Shown here: piece after piece, positions 35,401 through 46,681 of the stretch
Position numbering within the stretch: the stretch's first letter is position 1
How the letters are laid out: every line of letters begins with the position of its first letter
Assembly: GCA_018350325.1 (NCBI GenBank)
Contig: JAEVLN010000007.1
Coordinates: forward strand, 1,889,109 to 1,953,108
Direction of reading: 5' to 3'
Source: Globodera rostochiensis
Taxonomy: Eukaryota > Nematoda > Chromadorea > Rhabditida > Heteroderidae
DNA: 64,000 nucleotides
Position numbers and translations under genes: made by a program
Notes under the pieces: generated by a model
Told to the model about the DNA's origin: nothing
The model's database searches: none
What the model saw: only the letters and a program-made list of their open reading frames with translations

Positions 35401-38400
35401 ACCATAACTTTTTAAAGGTTTAAATGATCGTTTAGTCCCTGCTAGATAATAGCTTCTAAACATAAAGAGCTTTCGATTGGTACCCAATTTGTTTCGTTTG
35501 GATAGTTCCAAGAAAAGTTATGGCACTTCAAATGTCCCTGGGGCCCAAACGGCGGGGCCCAAACGACCCACACTCCGCCAGTTCCCCCCCCCGCCGTCCC
35601 CCCCCCCCCCCGACGCCGGTTCCCCCTCGCCAATTCCCCCCCCCCCCCGAATCGTTTCCCCCCCGAGTCGTCCCCCCTCCAGCATTGTTTCCCCGAGAAC
35701 CATTAGCAATGCTCAAGCATTTATCCGACAAACTGAAAATGGTTACGCATTAATTCCGTACAAACATAAGGCATTCTCCTAATTTATTTTCCCCTTTCCA
35801 ATTTGTTTTGTTTTCTGTATATCCGACAACCCATTCGTCCATTTTCCAGCCAGAACCCCAATATTTATCGAATGGTGAGCATTCTAAGCTCGGCGTCTTT
35901 AGTTTCAAGAAGCATTCGTTTAAGTGCATCATTTTGAGAAAATTTTGCGACCAAACCACTCTGCAAAATCTGTTGTTTCTTTTGTTATTTGAATTTACGG
36001 GGGGAATTAAACCTCAAAACATTTTTCGCGCCATTCCGTCAAATTGAAACCATTTATGTTTTCGTCGCGGCCAAGTTTTTTTATAATGTTTGGGTCATTC
36101 TTAAAAAAACAAGACGTGAAAATCGGTTACACTTTGTTCATTTACTTGTGCCATAATTTTTGCGACCAATTGATTGTCTCCGAAGTGCTGCCGTAAAGGC
36201 GCTCGTAAGTGTTTCGCGAGTCGAGTCTTGTTTACGCTTGCTTTTATACAAAACCAAAGGAAAGAGGGGATTAACTGTTAAGGAAAAGAAGACGGGATTG
36301 ATTAAATGTTATACACACGTGCAGCAGCTGGCGATAGACGATGAGAGTGTGGGAGAAGCAAGACAATGAGGGGAGGGGGGGGGGGGGGACATGATGCGGA
36401 GGGGAAACGATTGGGGGGGAAACGGCGGGGGTGAAACGGCGGTGAGGGGAAACGATTCGGGGGGGGGGGGGGGGGAAACGGCGGGGGGGGGGGGGAACTG
36501 GCGGGGGGGAAACGGGGGGGGGGGGGGAAACGAGCTGTTCCGCAAAAAAAGGTTAATAATAAACAATTACAAAGAGATGCATGTGTTGGCGTATTAATTA
36601 AGTTAACCTTTTGACCGGTCCATTTTGACCGAATTTTTACTTTTTTGAAAATATCTTTTTTATTGAACTTTGAGCATATAACCAATCTATTTTTAGAAGG
36701 AATGGAAGAAAAAGCTGAATGAGCTTGATAATGCGCGACGTCGTCAGGAGGAAGAAGCGCGTGCAAGCGCACAAGCGCAAGCACATGCAGCTGCATTGCA
36801 ACAAAAAGAGGCTCAATTGGAAGCGGCAAAGCGACGAATTGCGGAAGAGGAAAGGTGTTAATTCCCTCCCTTAATTCAAATTATTAGACATGCCATCTGC
36901 TGGGTGCAAGTTTTTTCAATAATTATTTTGTTTAACTGAAAGTAAATGGTTAATATTAACGACAGTTATGATCAATAATAAGTGGCATATATTATAAATA
37001 CCTCATGAGCTGATTATGACCAATAAAGTTTTTTGTTTTATTTTAAAAAGTCCAACAATCAACTTTTATGGATAAATAATTTGGAAAGCATCATGCAAAA
37101 TTAATTTTATTCATTTTTTTAGAAGAGCAGCATTGGGACAACAAAACAAAGCACACCTCGATGCATGGAAGCACAAATTGGTCGAGATGGAAGCGGAAAA
37201 ACAACGCATTGAAGCAACGGCTAGACAAGCAGCACTGCAACGCCATCAGCAGGCAAAACAGGAGGAATGGGAACGTAAAATGGCCGAACTGGAGGAGGAG
37301 AAGCTAAACCAAGAAGAATTGGGAAAAGGTCATTTAGAAACACAGTATTGGCTGAATCCACCGCTCATCACTATTTTATTTTTATTTAAAACCATTAATA
37401 TATTAATAGTGGAAAAGCAGCGTCAAGAGGAGGCTCAACAAGCAGAATTACAACGCCAACAGGAAGAGGACTGGAAGCGTGAGATGGCCGAGCTTGAGGA
37501 GGCGAAACGGCAAAGAGAGGAAGCAGCTAAACGTACGTAATTTTTCAAAATAAATAGAGAATGGAATTCATTTTAGATTTTGAATTTTTTTTTTTTGAAA
37601 AATAGAAAAATGGGAGCGTCAGCAAAAAACACAAGACGCATGGAAACGTAAACTTGCCGAACTGGAGGAAGAGAAGCGTCGCAGAGAGGAAGCAGACAAA
37701 GGTAAGTACCAAATTTACCAAAGAAAAATCTAAAACATAATTCTTATTTTAATACTACAGTACCAAAGCACTCTAATTATCTATAAATTATATTTTGTTA
37801 AAAGCAAATAGTTTTAATCGCTGTTTATATTATATCTCATTAACTGCTAAAATAAACTAAAATGGTTAATTGTTTCAAAATCCCAAAAGGTGTATAAAAA
37901 ATGGGTAAAATTGTAGTTTATGGGCATGTCACCGAATTTGACTTTTTATAGCTCAATCGACACGAATATGCAATTAATCGGGGGCAAGCACTATGAAGAA
38001 ACTTATGAGCCCGGGACTGAAGTGTCTTTTGACTGGGGACTCAGTTATCCACTGATTAAAAAAATGGGAAAATCACTCATATAGCTTTCAAAATTACGAA
38101 TTAGTTGATAGAAAATAAAATTGGGAATTTAAATCCGTTTTTGAACCGGTTTAAAAGCTTGAAATTAAGGGAAAAAAATTGTAAAATGGACACTTCAGTA
38201 CCAAAAGTAAAAATGAAACCCTTTTCTCCGCAGACAACTGTAAACAGAAGACAACTGTGCACAGGACCCCGACGGGAGGGTGGCAAATTAAGGGGTAGTC
38301 AAAAAGGTGGGTGTGTGAAAAGCTATTTTCATCAACGGCTAAGTTAAGCTGTTAATATTAGGCACGCGCTTCGCGCGTGCCTAATATTATAGTTTTTCCC

Positions 38401-40804
38401 ATTTTTTAATCAGTGGACAACTGAGTCCCCAGTCAAAAGACACTTCAGTCCCGGGCTCATAACTTTCTTCATAGTGCTTGCCCCCGATAAATTTTAGCAT
38501 ATTCGTGCTCAGCTCAGCGAGCTCTGTCGATTGAGCTATAAAACGTCAAATTCGGTGACATGCCCATAAACTACAAATTTTCCAGAAAATGTTATTCTAA
38601 ATAATATCATAATTTACACTCACACAACACGAATCAAATTCAACTATTCCGTAAAAACAGGGAGGTCAGGAAAAAAATTAGAACGATATTGCATCCTAAT
38701 TATTATTAACCAATCTATTACGAAAAAATTCGCTGTACGATTTAATTACATTATTTATCATTAAGTTACATTGTTATTATATCTCTTTACTATATTGTAC
38801 AGCAGTGTTCCAACTGTTAATTTTTATTTAACAAAAAATCGCGAGCTACATATTTGTAACGGGACAATTGAGCTAATTTTTGTTCAATTTTCAAATATTT
38901 TTTTACTTTTTAATTAACCAACCGCTCACAATTGAGAACTAATATTTAACAAGCTAGCATCTAAATCAACATAGTTCATGCCATTTGAAGGCGGAATAAA
39001 TTTTTTGCCACAAGAAAAAGCGATTTTGCTTACTAACTGCTTCTACAAATACGGGTTTTTGTCAATTGTAACAAATAGATGCCCAATTGTCCATGTATCC
39101 ATTATTCGATAATTTCAGCAACACAACCGCTTCCCGACTGGACGTTTCCACCTTTGCATGCAACGGAAACTCCGTTTACCGTCTCCAGCTTTAATTGGCC
39201 AACTCAAGCACTTCCAGCAATTCCGATTTCGGGCGGAACAATTAAAGATCAAGAACCGCTTGCTCCTTCTGAACGCGAAGTGATGGAGAAGCGGCTAAAG
39301 CTTGAGGAGCAGCAAATTGCAGATTTGGCTAAAGTATTGACGGAACATCAACAACAGCTGACACAACTGAGACAGCGTCTTGGCTGAAATTAATTTTAAA
39401 TTAAAAAAGCTTTTGACAATTTTGAAATTTAAATCTGATATAATTCCAGATTTTTTTATAAATAAATTTAAAAAAATCTATTAGTTTTTCTATTATTGTT
39501 GAAAATTATATATTATTTATTAAAATTACTGATCTCAAAATAGTCAAAATAGTTGGCCCTATTATCGTTATACTTTTATTTTTACAAATATTACTTTGTG
39601 AGCGTAAATTAAGTCGATGTTTCTAAAAATATTTCGCTGCCATTGTTCTAACGAATACTTGTCATTTAACTTTGATTCCATCTACTTGTACATATTAGAG
39701 CATCTTTTGTATTTTAATTTTCACTTTGGCTGCTTTTGAGTTCTATAACAAATAATTGTAATTTTTATTGGTAAACGTTTTAATTGGGGGTTGATAAATT
39801 CTCAAAAATATCTATTTAAATATTAAAAATTTTCTCCAGTAAAATAAAGATAACCGCTACTCTAATTTCAAGTTAAATAAACTAGTAATTATTTGAGTAA
39901 TTTTAACAATTAAAAAATTAAGTAATAAAGAGTGTTTATTTAGTCCAACCACCACAAGAGTCAGAACCCATATCAAATTTGGAGGAGGAATGGAAGAGAA
40001 AAATGTCTGATCTTGAGGAGGAAAAACGTCGTCGGGAGTATGAGGCCAAAGAAGCCACATTGGCGCGTCAGCGTGTTGACATGCAGGTCAACCCAAAAAC
40101 ATTTTGTTACAACCGATTTTTAATTAAAAACATTCAAAAAATGTATTTAAACGACACCTTGGTAAATAGGTCAAGAGCATTTGCATTTTCATTAAATAAT
40201 TAAGACTTTCCGAATGAAGAAATTAATTTTTAGGAAAGGTTTTTTTGCTTTACGGTTTTAACAGAATTCTAAACTTTGTATTCAAGCATATCCCCCTCAT
40301 AGGAGGAAGCTGCAAAACAGAGAGATGAAGAGTTCAAACGAAAATTGGCTGAATTGGAAGCAGCAAAAACAAGGTCAATTCAGCGCGTAGTGCCGACCCA
40401 ATCGCCTGTAAGTGTTAATGTCGACGAACTGCAAGCATTGCCGGTAATTGAGTTAAACGAAGTTTAATATTTACATAAAAAGATTTTAATCCAGTCACTT
40501 GCGCCTGCGGAGCCCGATTTACGAACACTCACATTTGGTGCCAGTCAAGCGGTGGACAAAGCGATTAAAAAGTGGAAAGAGATTGACCCCCAGGTGGCCA
40601 ATTGGCTGAATAGCTTCAAAGTGCGTTCACTATTAAAATCATATTTAATTACCTAACTATTTAATTTTTTGCGAATGAAAAATCTAATTTTCTTTAGGTA
40701 TAATTAGAACGTTGTCTAAAAGCCAATTTTAGGGTATGTTGAATCGTCTCGGAACTGATGCTGAGAAATACCTTCCAAAAAAGCAGCCCCGTGTGATGAA
40801 TTAA
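29445..40804 (+). CDS. Secreted mucin-like / coiled-coil protein with alternative 3' ends
   Basis: Function unknown. Exons in continuous phase: 29445-29576, 29619-31809, 32849-33006, 33576-33742, 33849-33936, 36697-36854, 37123-37328, 37410-37532 and 37606-37701. It then ends either in 39119-39387 (1195 residues) or in 39944-40086, 40303-40443, 40495-40620 and 40733-40804 (1266 residues). Exon 1 encodes a signal peptide (MAYFIKDILVLLTLIGYF, then VPVKA). Exon 2 is 730 codons, mostly Thr/Ser/Pro with repeated TTQTIPSTI, TNKLLISTNSTIQ and NRLFVSTNAT phrases containing N-glycosylation sites and many possible O-glycosylation sites. From exon 3 on the protein is charged and helical, with repeats of W-x2-K(M/L)AELEEEKRRREE that predict a coiled coil. 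The join between exons 2 and 3 rests on matching phase (G|CA) across a 1-kb intron that holds a pogo-type element; two separate genes cannot be excluded. Introns carry several transposons. The extended charged coil could build an extracellular or secretory-granule filament. Confidence 0.75.
29850..31790 (+). repeat. Coding tandem repeats of the mucin-like exon
   Basis: Higher-order repeat of about 130-270 bp built from 'acaacccaaacaatccct', 'ccaacaaacaaattgtta' and 'caaactcaacaatacaaac' blocks. Later copies (31200-31730) are nearly identical, so the array is still expanding or being homogenised. The long open frame on the opposite strand is a by-product of the repeat codons. Confidence 0.85.
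31830..32754 (-). mobile_element. pogo/Tc1-type element with TA duplication
   Basis: It sits in intron 2 of the mucin/coiled-coil gene. Flanks are TA (31828-31829 and 32755-32756). The ends are CCGTATTTTTCCTATTAGTA and the inverse of CCGTTTTTTCCTATTAGTA, followed by GGGTTAC blocks and an internal C7/G7 palindrome (cccccctcgagggggg) that is repeated at the right end (about 32690). It encodes only DNA-binding domains on the minus strand. At 0.9 kb it is non-autonomous. Confidence 0.85.
31956..32524 (-). pseudogene. pogo-type DNA-binding domains without transposase core
   Basis: 32303-32524 encodes a short acidic start and a psq-like helix-turn-helix: KKRRIFTIDEKLEVVDFIKS, then SINEASRKFKIDRQNIREWQ. 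After a probable intron with GT at about 32301 and AG near 32264, the sequence continues as a GKRLRLDGAGR linker and a CENP-B-like second domain (FDDQMIVWIRTQR to GWLNKFMLRHNLRVR), ending at 31956. A one-base shift near 32203-32212 separates the linker from the second domain. No DDE catalytic domain follows. Confidence 0.75.
33119..33495. mobile_element. hAT-type MITE
   Basis: The ends are TAGGGATCGGATTTATATGC and its near inverse GCATATAAACCGATCCCTA. The exact target duplication is TTCATAAT (33111-33118 and 33496-33503). It is 377 bp and non-coding, in intron 3 of the mucin/coiled-coil gene. A lone end of the same family is at about 44285-44312. Confidence 0.85.
34028..35104. mobile_element. 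hAT-type element with 'cggatttcggat' arrays
   Basis: The ends are CAGGGTTGCAACGGAT and its exact inverse. The exact target duplication is GTCCAAAC (34020-34027 and 35105-35112). Subterminal arrays of 'cggatttcggatatcggat' lie at 34060-34210 and 34930-35090. A second element-like segment with a hairpin repeat copy and G run (34350-34700) lies in the middle. It sits in intron 5 of the mucin/coiled-coil gene. Confidence 0.88.
35137..36540. repeat. G/C-tract foldback region in intron
   Basis: Both ends consist of C runs (left, about 35147-35185 and 35585-35690) or G runs (right, about 36370-36530) joined by 'gccgtttcccc' or its inverse 'ggggaaacggc', so the ends can pair. Within the left part there is another inverted repeat: 35211-35305 against 35465-35558, both with 'tttgggcccc' and 'ccaaacgaaacaaattt'. 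The middle (35700-36370) has no convincing gene. G runs of 8-14 bases could form quadruplexes. Confidence 0.6.
37904..38583. mobile_element. hAT-type foldback element with central palindrome
   Basis: The ends are GGTAAAATTGTAGTTTATGG and, inverted, GGAAAATTTGTAGTTTATGG. Flanks AAAAAATG (37896-37903) and AGAAAATG (38584-38591) match at 7 of 8 positions. It shares with 24656-25568 the 'cccgggactgaagtgtctttt' block, the 'aaaagctattttcatca' block and the palindrome TATTAGGCACGCGC, here with loop TTC instead of GAA. It lies in the intron between the last shared exon and the alternative ends. Confidence 0.8.
39119..39387 (+). CDS. Alternative terminal exon (short isoform)
   Basis: TTTCAG precedes the exon, which joins exon 37606-37701 in phase 1 and encodes 89 residues: a Pro/Thr-rich stretch (LPDWTFPPLHATETPF), then a helical end (MEKRLKLEEQQIADLAK to LRQRLG) and TGA. 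AATAAA is present at 39461-39466. The other acceptor at 39944 has the same phase, so either choice keeps the frame. Confidence 0.7.
39461..39466 (+). terminator. Poly(A) signal of the short isoform
   Basis: AATAAA lies 74 bases after the TGA of the alternative terminal exon. Confidence 0.5.
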
Positions 40805-41406
40805 AATTTTAAACGAATAAGCATGATGATCATTAGGGCTAAGATTTTTAGGCTTATACCTATTTTTTCTGCAGCTTTATTTGGCGAGATATGCACAAAA
40901 CTGTTTTTGGCCGGGAATTTGTCTTACTCACCTCTAGCTATTCGGACCTAAAAAACTATTTTTACAAACCTTTTTTCACATTTATTTTTGCTTATGAACC
41001 CGGTTTTGTTTGGCATTTTTTCTCACCTATTTAGGTCCGTATTTCGAGATTTTCGAACCTAAAAATCTTAGCCTAATGGTCAGTATACTGTGCTTTTCAG
41101 GCATAGTCAGTACCAATTTTTAAAAAAACTTTGCTTTTATTTTGTGGATTGTTTTGTTTATTTTTTTTTAATTATTAAATTAAATGCACTACTTTATTCA
41201 TTTATTTTTACCAAATAAATATATTTGCTCATTTTTTTATTATTATTATTTTTATGGTCAAAACGACAGCTGACCAATGTTTTCAAGATCCGCATTTTTT
41301 GGTTCTTTAAAGCAGCTTTCTTTGTCAAAATAACAGTTGTTACCAACCATTCGTAAAAAATATTTTCATCTCAGTCTGTAACAAATTTTCTGAAAAATAA
41401 AATAAA
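40805..41406. other. Short intergenic spacer
   Basis: AT-rich spacer between two genes on the same strand. It contains a small inverted repeat: 'ggctaagatttttaggctta' at 40836 returns inverted as 'acctaaaaatcttagcct' near 41056. No coding feature. Confidence 0.5.
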
Positions 41407-43034
41407 ATGCCTACACCAGTTTATATTCCTAATGATGTTCTGTTTGATGTATTCAAATTTTGTAATAGATTTGATATCAATGAACGTTTTGAATTTGTTA
41501 ATGGTAAACTTTAATAACGTAAAAACTCCTTATAATATTCTAATTTTATAAAAAATAAAATTTTTATTTTAATTATTTATTAGCACAATGGAGAGGGTGT
41601 ATCGTTACAAATGAAGCGAAACATTTTCCGAAATTCAAAATAAACAAATTATGGATTTGCCCACTGTTTTGCTCCCTTCATTATTCAATGGTGCCATTTG
41701 AAGAAACCAATATTGCAGAAGTAATTAATATTTTGAATTAGGTAACTAATTCCATCTTTCAGCAGAAAACATCCATAAAATTCTTATTATCTAAATATTT
41801 TGTGAGCAATATTTGTTTATTTTTAGATTTTTAACAAATGCACAGACAATTGCAAATCAAAGTACTCAAAATTTATTAGTGATGAATGGCCTGCACAACG
41901 TGTACCATTTTGCATCTATATTCAGGCATTGTTTTGTAATCTAAATTATATCTTTATAGTGAATAAAAACAATTAACATTTTTAATTTTAGCGAAGCTCT
42001 AATGATATTACAACTTTAAAGAAGATTACATTGAATAATTACAGCTGGAAGGTTATTTCTATCTTTTATATTTAATAAAACATGTATTTAGATTGAAAGA
42101 CAAGAGTGTGCTCATTTCTTTTGGCATTTTAAGGATTTATGTTTTAGCGAAATGTCTATTGATGTTTTGAATGACAGGGCATTGACACTTTTCTTAATTG
42201 ATTGTCCGATATTTAAGGCATATAATATTAATTTTATTCTTAAAATAATTTTTTGTGCCTAAATATATAATTTAAAAATATTTATAATGTTAAGCCGCAC
42301 GGGAATTTCTTTGAAATCCGAACTTCCACCGAACCATGGGCCTTTATGCGAGTGGTAGAGCTTGTAAAGCAAAAAATTACGATTAAAAGTGAAGAAAAAA
42401 ATTGGATTGAAAAGTTGGAAATTGGCGAACATTTACTTCTGGCCGATGTGGAAAATCCTTTGGCGCGTTTTATTCTATTAGGAAGGCAATTTTGTTCGAA
42501 ACTCGTTTTGGAGGCGCACCAATTTACTGCACTTTTTGAGGTGGTTAAGGCAAAAATAATTCATCAAATTAGCCGTCATTTTTGGTATCACAAATTAAAT
42601 TTCTAATTTTAAACACACTCACGAGCAAGTTTCGAGGTTGAACTTCCTCATTTTATATGTCATGTAAATTTCAGCTGATTGAAGAATATAAATATGCAGC
42701 AAATTTGCAATTTGCAATCCCAAGTGTTGATTTATTTGTACCATCTTTTTCATGGCATCGACGACAATTTGTTGAAGGCACCTTATGCCAGGCATTTTAT
42801 TTTATTAAACAAATAAACTTAATGATTCTTTTTTATTTTCTGAAGATGTTTCATTCATCACAAAAGTTGTCTGCATTAGTGCATCAATTTGGAAATTTTA
42901 ATGAGTTCTCTACAACTGCAAAGTTTACCTGCTTGGTGCGATTTAAGGAAAATGAGGAGGACATAATTGATCATTATGAATTTCAGATCAATACTGATTA
43001 TTATTTACAATATATTTTAATAATTTTTTGTTAA
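41407..43034 (+). CDS. F-box-like protein with three GC-AG introns
   Basis: Probable substrate-recognition subunit of a ubiquitin ligase or a relative that lost this role. Eight exons in continuous phase: 41407-41503, 41584-41720, 41827-41925, 41992-42051, 42092-42217, 42295-42540, 42675-42791 and 42846-43034 (356 residues). The N-terminus YIPNDVLFDVFKFCNRFDIN, followed by a Trp after an intron (AQWRGCI), resembles a short F-box. The rest is Phe/Leu/Cys-rich without a named domain. The three introns after exons 3, 5 and 7 begin with GC in the context (C/A)AG|GCAT; reading on through any of them gives stops or loses phase. No signal peptide. The F-box call rests on the first 30 residues only. 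Confidence 0.62.
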
Positions 43035-43235
43035 AATAAAATAAAAAATGGTATAAAAGATGTTTACTGTTGGTTTTCAAACACAATAATCCGATGATTT
43101 AGAACAGCAATAGAGTTGCTTCGAAGTCTTTTTTGTAGTTAAAAAAATGAAACCTAAGTAGAATAAAAATTTTATAAGCAGATATATGGTTGGCTCAATA
43201 GCCTTTTTCAGTCAAAAATAGCTTGGCGGTTAAAC

Positions 43236-44103
43236 GGTGTGTAGACATTTGCGGCTCAGACATTTGCGGCCCAGAAATTTGCGGCCCAGACATTTGCGGC
43301 TTAAGACAAAATGTACATTTGCGACCCGACATTTGCGGCCAGACATTTGCGGCCCAGACATTTGCGACCCGGCTTTTGCGGTCAGACACTTGCGGCCTAA
43401 GCACAATAGACATTTGCGGCCAGACATTTGCGGCCCAGTCATTTGAGGCCTAAGACAAAATAGGCATTTGCGGCCAGCCATTTCGCCAAAATTCAAAAAC
43501 ATTAATTAGGCCCATAATTGTTTTCACTTTATGCCTCAGTAAAGCTCTTCATTTTCGATTAGTATCATTGTCGTATCGCAAAATCAAGCTTTAACAAAGT
43601 TTCTTGCGTTTTTCACTGAGACCTCTTGGATCAAGCTTGTAAACCTGATTCTGTTTTTCTAGTATTCCTCTTCCAATTTTAGTGCGGTGATAAATCTTTT
43701 TAAATTATTTGAAATACTTAAATGCCATCCCTCATTGCATTTTTAGTCCTATATAGGTTTAAAATAGTTGAGTCATGCATATTCCAATCATAGTGTGAAG
43801 CAAGAGTCAAGGAATAATGTGTTTAATTAATGTTTTTGAATTTTGGCGAAATGGCTGGCCGCAAATGCCTATTTTGTCTTAGGCCTCAAATGACTGGGCC
43901 GCAAATGTCTGGCCGCAAATGTCTGTTGTGTCTTAGGCCGCAAGTGTCTGACCGCAAAAGTCGGGTCGCAAATGTCTGGGCCGCAAATGTCTGGGCCGCA
44001 AATGTCGGGTCGCAAATGTCTATTTTGTCTTAAGCCGCAAATGTCATGTCTGGGCCGCAAATGTCTGGGCCGCAAATGTCTGAGCCGCAAATGTCGGCCA
44101 ACC
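43236..44103. mobile_element. Foldback element with 'catttgcggcc' tandem arms
   Basis: The left arm (43236-43500) is about 14 copies of 'agacatttgcggccc' variants. The right arm (43826-44103) is the inverse, 'gggccgcaaatgtct'. Arms meet a 325-base AT-rich spacer with no gene; the inner edges 'attcaaaaacattaatta' and 'taattaatgtttttgaat' pair exactly. Flanks GGTTAAAC and GTTAAAAC may be an 8-bp duplication with one slip. Open frames in the arms come from the repeat. Confidence 0.78.
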
Positions 44104-44284
44104 GTTAAAACAACCGGAATTTTATTTTAATTTTTCAAACACTAAATAATACGCTAAAAGGTTTTAGAGAAGAAAAAAATAAATATAATCAAATCTTCCC
44201 ATTTTTTGTGCAATTTTGCCATTTTGGCATATTTTGGTGCATTTTTTGGCTTTTTTGGGGGGGGGGATATATATGCGCATCCAT

Positions 44285-44312
44285 TTTCGGAGCATATAAA
44301 TCCGTCCCCTAA
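44285..44312. repeat. Solo end of a hAT-type MITE
   Basis: GGAGCATATAAATCCGTCCC followed by CTA matches the right end of the 33119-33495 element. No matching left end was recognised. Confidence 0.5.
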
Positions 44313-45612
44313 TCATCATAACATACATATTTATTCTTGATTCTTTTTTTATTTTCTTTCAACAGATTCATAACATTAATTCATGCTGAAGACTTGAATA
44401 TAAATTAATAAAACAAAAACAATTTTTTCCGAATCTAAACCATTTGAAAAAATAAAATATTTTTAATATTTTTATTTATAATTTTTACGAACCCGATTGT
44501 GTCGCGAAACACAATTATGAGTTAGCATTGTTAATATGAGCAACAATTCTAAGACAGGAACAAATAAAATTTCAAATCCTACTTTTTTTTTGAAAATAAA
44601 CTTTAAGTACAACATTATTGGAACGCCTGGTAGCTCAGATTTATACTTTATGTATCAACGAATTATTATCTCACAGTTTTTTGTTCAGATGATTGAAGAA
44701 TCATTGAACAAAATGTACTGGTCGACAATTTACAGCAAATTCACCAAATTATTGACACATTATATTTATTGATCAAACCGCATCTAAATTTCCGCACAAC
44801 TTCATTGATCTTATTATATTTTTATTTAAGTAGTGGTTGCGTTAAATTTCTTGTTTTAAGTTATTAATAAGTGATTTTTTTGAAATGCGGTTAAGGTGAA
44901 GAAATGTTTGGCCTTCATATTCTAATATTGATTTGGTATGTATTTTGCTTGCTCAACAAATTCAATTATACCTAATTATTTTTTAATATCTTAAAATTTA
45001 AAAATAAGGAAAAAGTTTAATAAAAAGAAAAAAGAATTTAAATTTTAAAGTTTTGTCGTTTCCATCAGCATTGTTATTGGCACTGAACAATCAATAAACA
45101 CAGATGAAGGTTGCGGGTGCGCAAATGAGCAAACCGGCACAATGCTTTTAGTCTGCATTTTTAAGTGTTGGGACAACGCAGTCAAAACAAGAAACAGTTG
45201 ATCAATGTGACAAATATTTATGCGTAAAAATTTTTAAACAATAATTTGGAAACAGATAAACATTTACAAAATTTGCTACGAAATTTTTTTAAATGTAATT
45301 CACTTAATAATTAGTTGTGATCTCAAAATTTTTAAAAGCAGCATTAGAACGTGAAAAAAGCAGCATTGCTCACCAAAAAGCAGCAAAATTCGGAGGTTTT
45401 CGTTTGTTGGATATTCTGAAACTTATATACAATATTCATTTTTTACTGCTTTTTGAACAATTAGTCGAAAAATCACATTAAATTTATTAAGTAATATTAT
45501 ACCAAAATTCAAATTTATAAGCTTTTTAAAAAAAATTTATATTCAAAAACCCACAAAAAGTCCACAAAACTCCTGAAACCCCACAAAAAGCAGCTAACAC
45601 ATCAGATATAAC

Positions 45613-46248
45613 GGCTCCCGGAAAATGCGTCAGTGGAAAATGCGTCAGTAGAAAATGCGTCAGTGGAAAATGCGTCAGTGATTATTAAAAGTCATGCAAA
45701 ACATTTTTCTGGAGGTTTTTGGGGTCTAAGAATCCAATTTGAGCTCTGTTACAGCCAATTCCGAACCCCGGACCAGAATTCGAACATTTAGTCGAAAATT
45801 CAAATTTTTCCAAAAATCAAGTTTGGCGGCTAACCCGTCCGAAGCCAACCACGATTGCCAATTCTGTCTAGTACTGAAGCTAAGCCTAAGCCAACCTCGC
45901 TTACGATTTGTTAGGCTGAGGCCTCTAAGCATAGCTTAAGCCTATGCTTAGGCTTAGCCTAAGACGTTAAGATTAAGTTTTGGCTTGGGTGGGATTCAAG
46001 ACACTTTACAACGAAAGTAATAATCGAATTTATACTTTTGAATGATTTGGAGACCAAAATGGATTTTTGTAAAATTGTTCGAATTTGGTTCGAGGTTCGA
46101 AATCGGCAGAAATGGATGTTAGAATTATAGTCTAAGCGCCTAAATCCGATAAAAAAACTTTTTTCTCGACTTTTGATAATCACTGACGCATTTTCCACTG
46201 ACGCATTTTCTACTGACGCATTTTCCACTGACGCATTTTCCGGTCACC
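45613..46248. mobile_element. Foldback element with 'aaaatgcgtcagtgg' arms
   Basis: The left arm has four copies of 'gtcagtggaaaatgc' starting GGCTCCCGGAAAATGCGTC; the right arm is the inverse ending GACGCATTTTCCGGTCACC. The exact target duplication is GATATAAC (45605-45612 and 46249-46256). The centre (about 45880-45965) is dense in TTAGGC-like words (cttaggcttagcctaag). No coding content. Confidence 0.85.
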
Positions 46249-46681
46249 GATATAACAACCCCGGGTTAAAAGAATGCAAATTCATAGAATCGATAGAAAG
46301 AATAACAGAAGTATAATTAATCAAGAATCACAGTCCCGTTGATTAATTGTATTGGTATCCACTCAGCCAAAAAGTTCTCTCGAACATACGGAGTGCCTAG
46401 ATATAAAGCTTATTGACTTAAAAATGCAGGACTTAAAATTCCCATTAATTATTATTGTTTTAACTGTAAAAAATGTTAGAACTCATTGGGCGTTACTTAA
46501 AAACCCTCAAATTTCTAAACCAAATTTTTATGACTATAAACAGTTGAAAATCATAATATAAAAATTAACTAATTGATTTTTTATTTGAAGTTTAGACTTT
46601 TGTTTTCAAGAGTTAAAAAACAGAGACTCTCTTTCCTTCCTCCATTCACTTCCCTCAAACATGTGCTGTGTGATGTCATAG

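Noticed and set aside
35477..35782. Proline-rich proteins in the C-tract region
   Set aside because: Long C/G homopolymers create Pro or Gly frames on both strands; no splice or start context, inside a foldback intron repeat.
37121..37540. Independent 135-residue coiled-coil gene
   Set aside because: These are two adjacent exons of the mucin/coiled-coil gene with an in-frame 81-base intron between 37328 and 37410.
43195..44090. Open frames of Cys/His-rich repeats resembling zinc-binding peptides
   Set aside because: They arise from the 'catttgcggcc' tandem arms of a foldback element and occur in several frames of both strands.
44536..44772. 78-residue open frame downstream of the F-box-like gene
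   Set aside because: AT-rich, no splice signals in phase, no similarity to the neighbouring gene that I could see.
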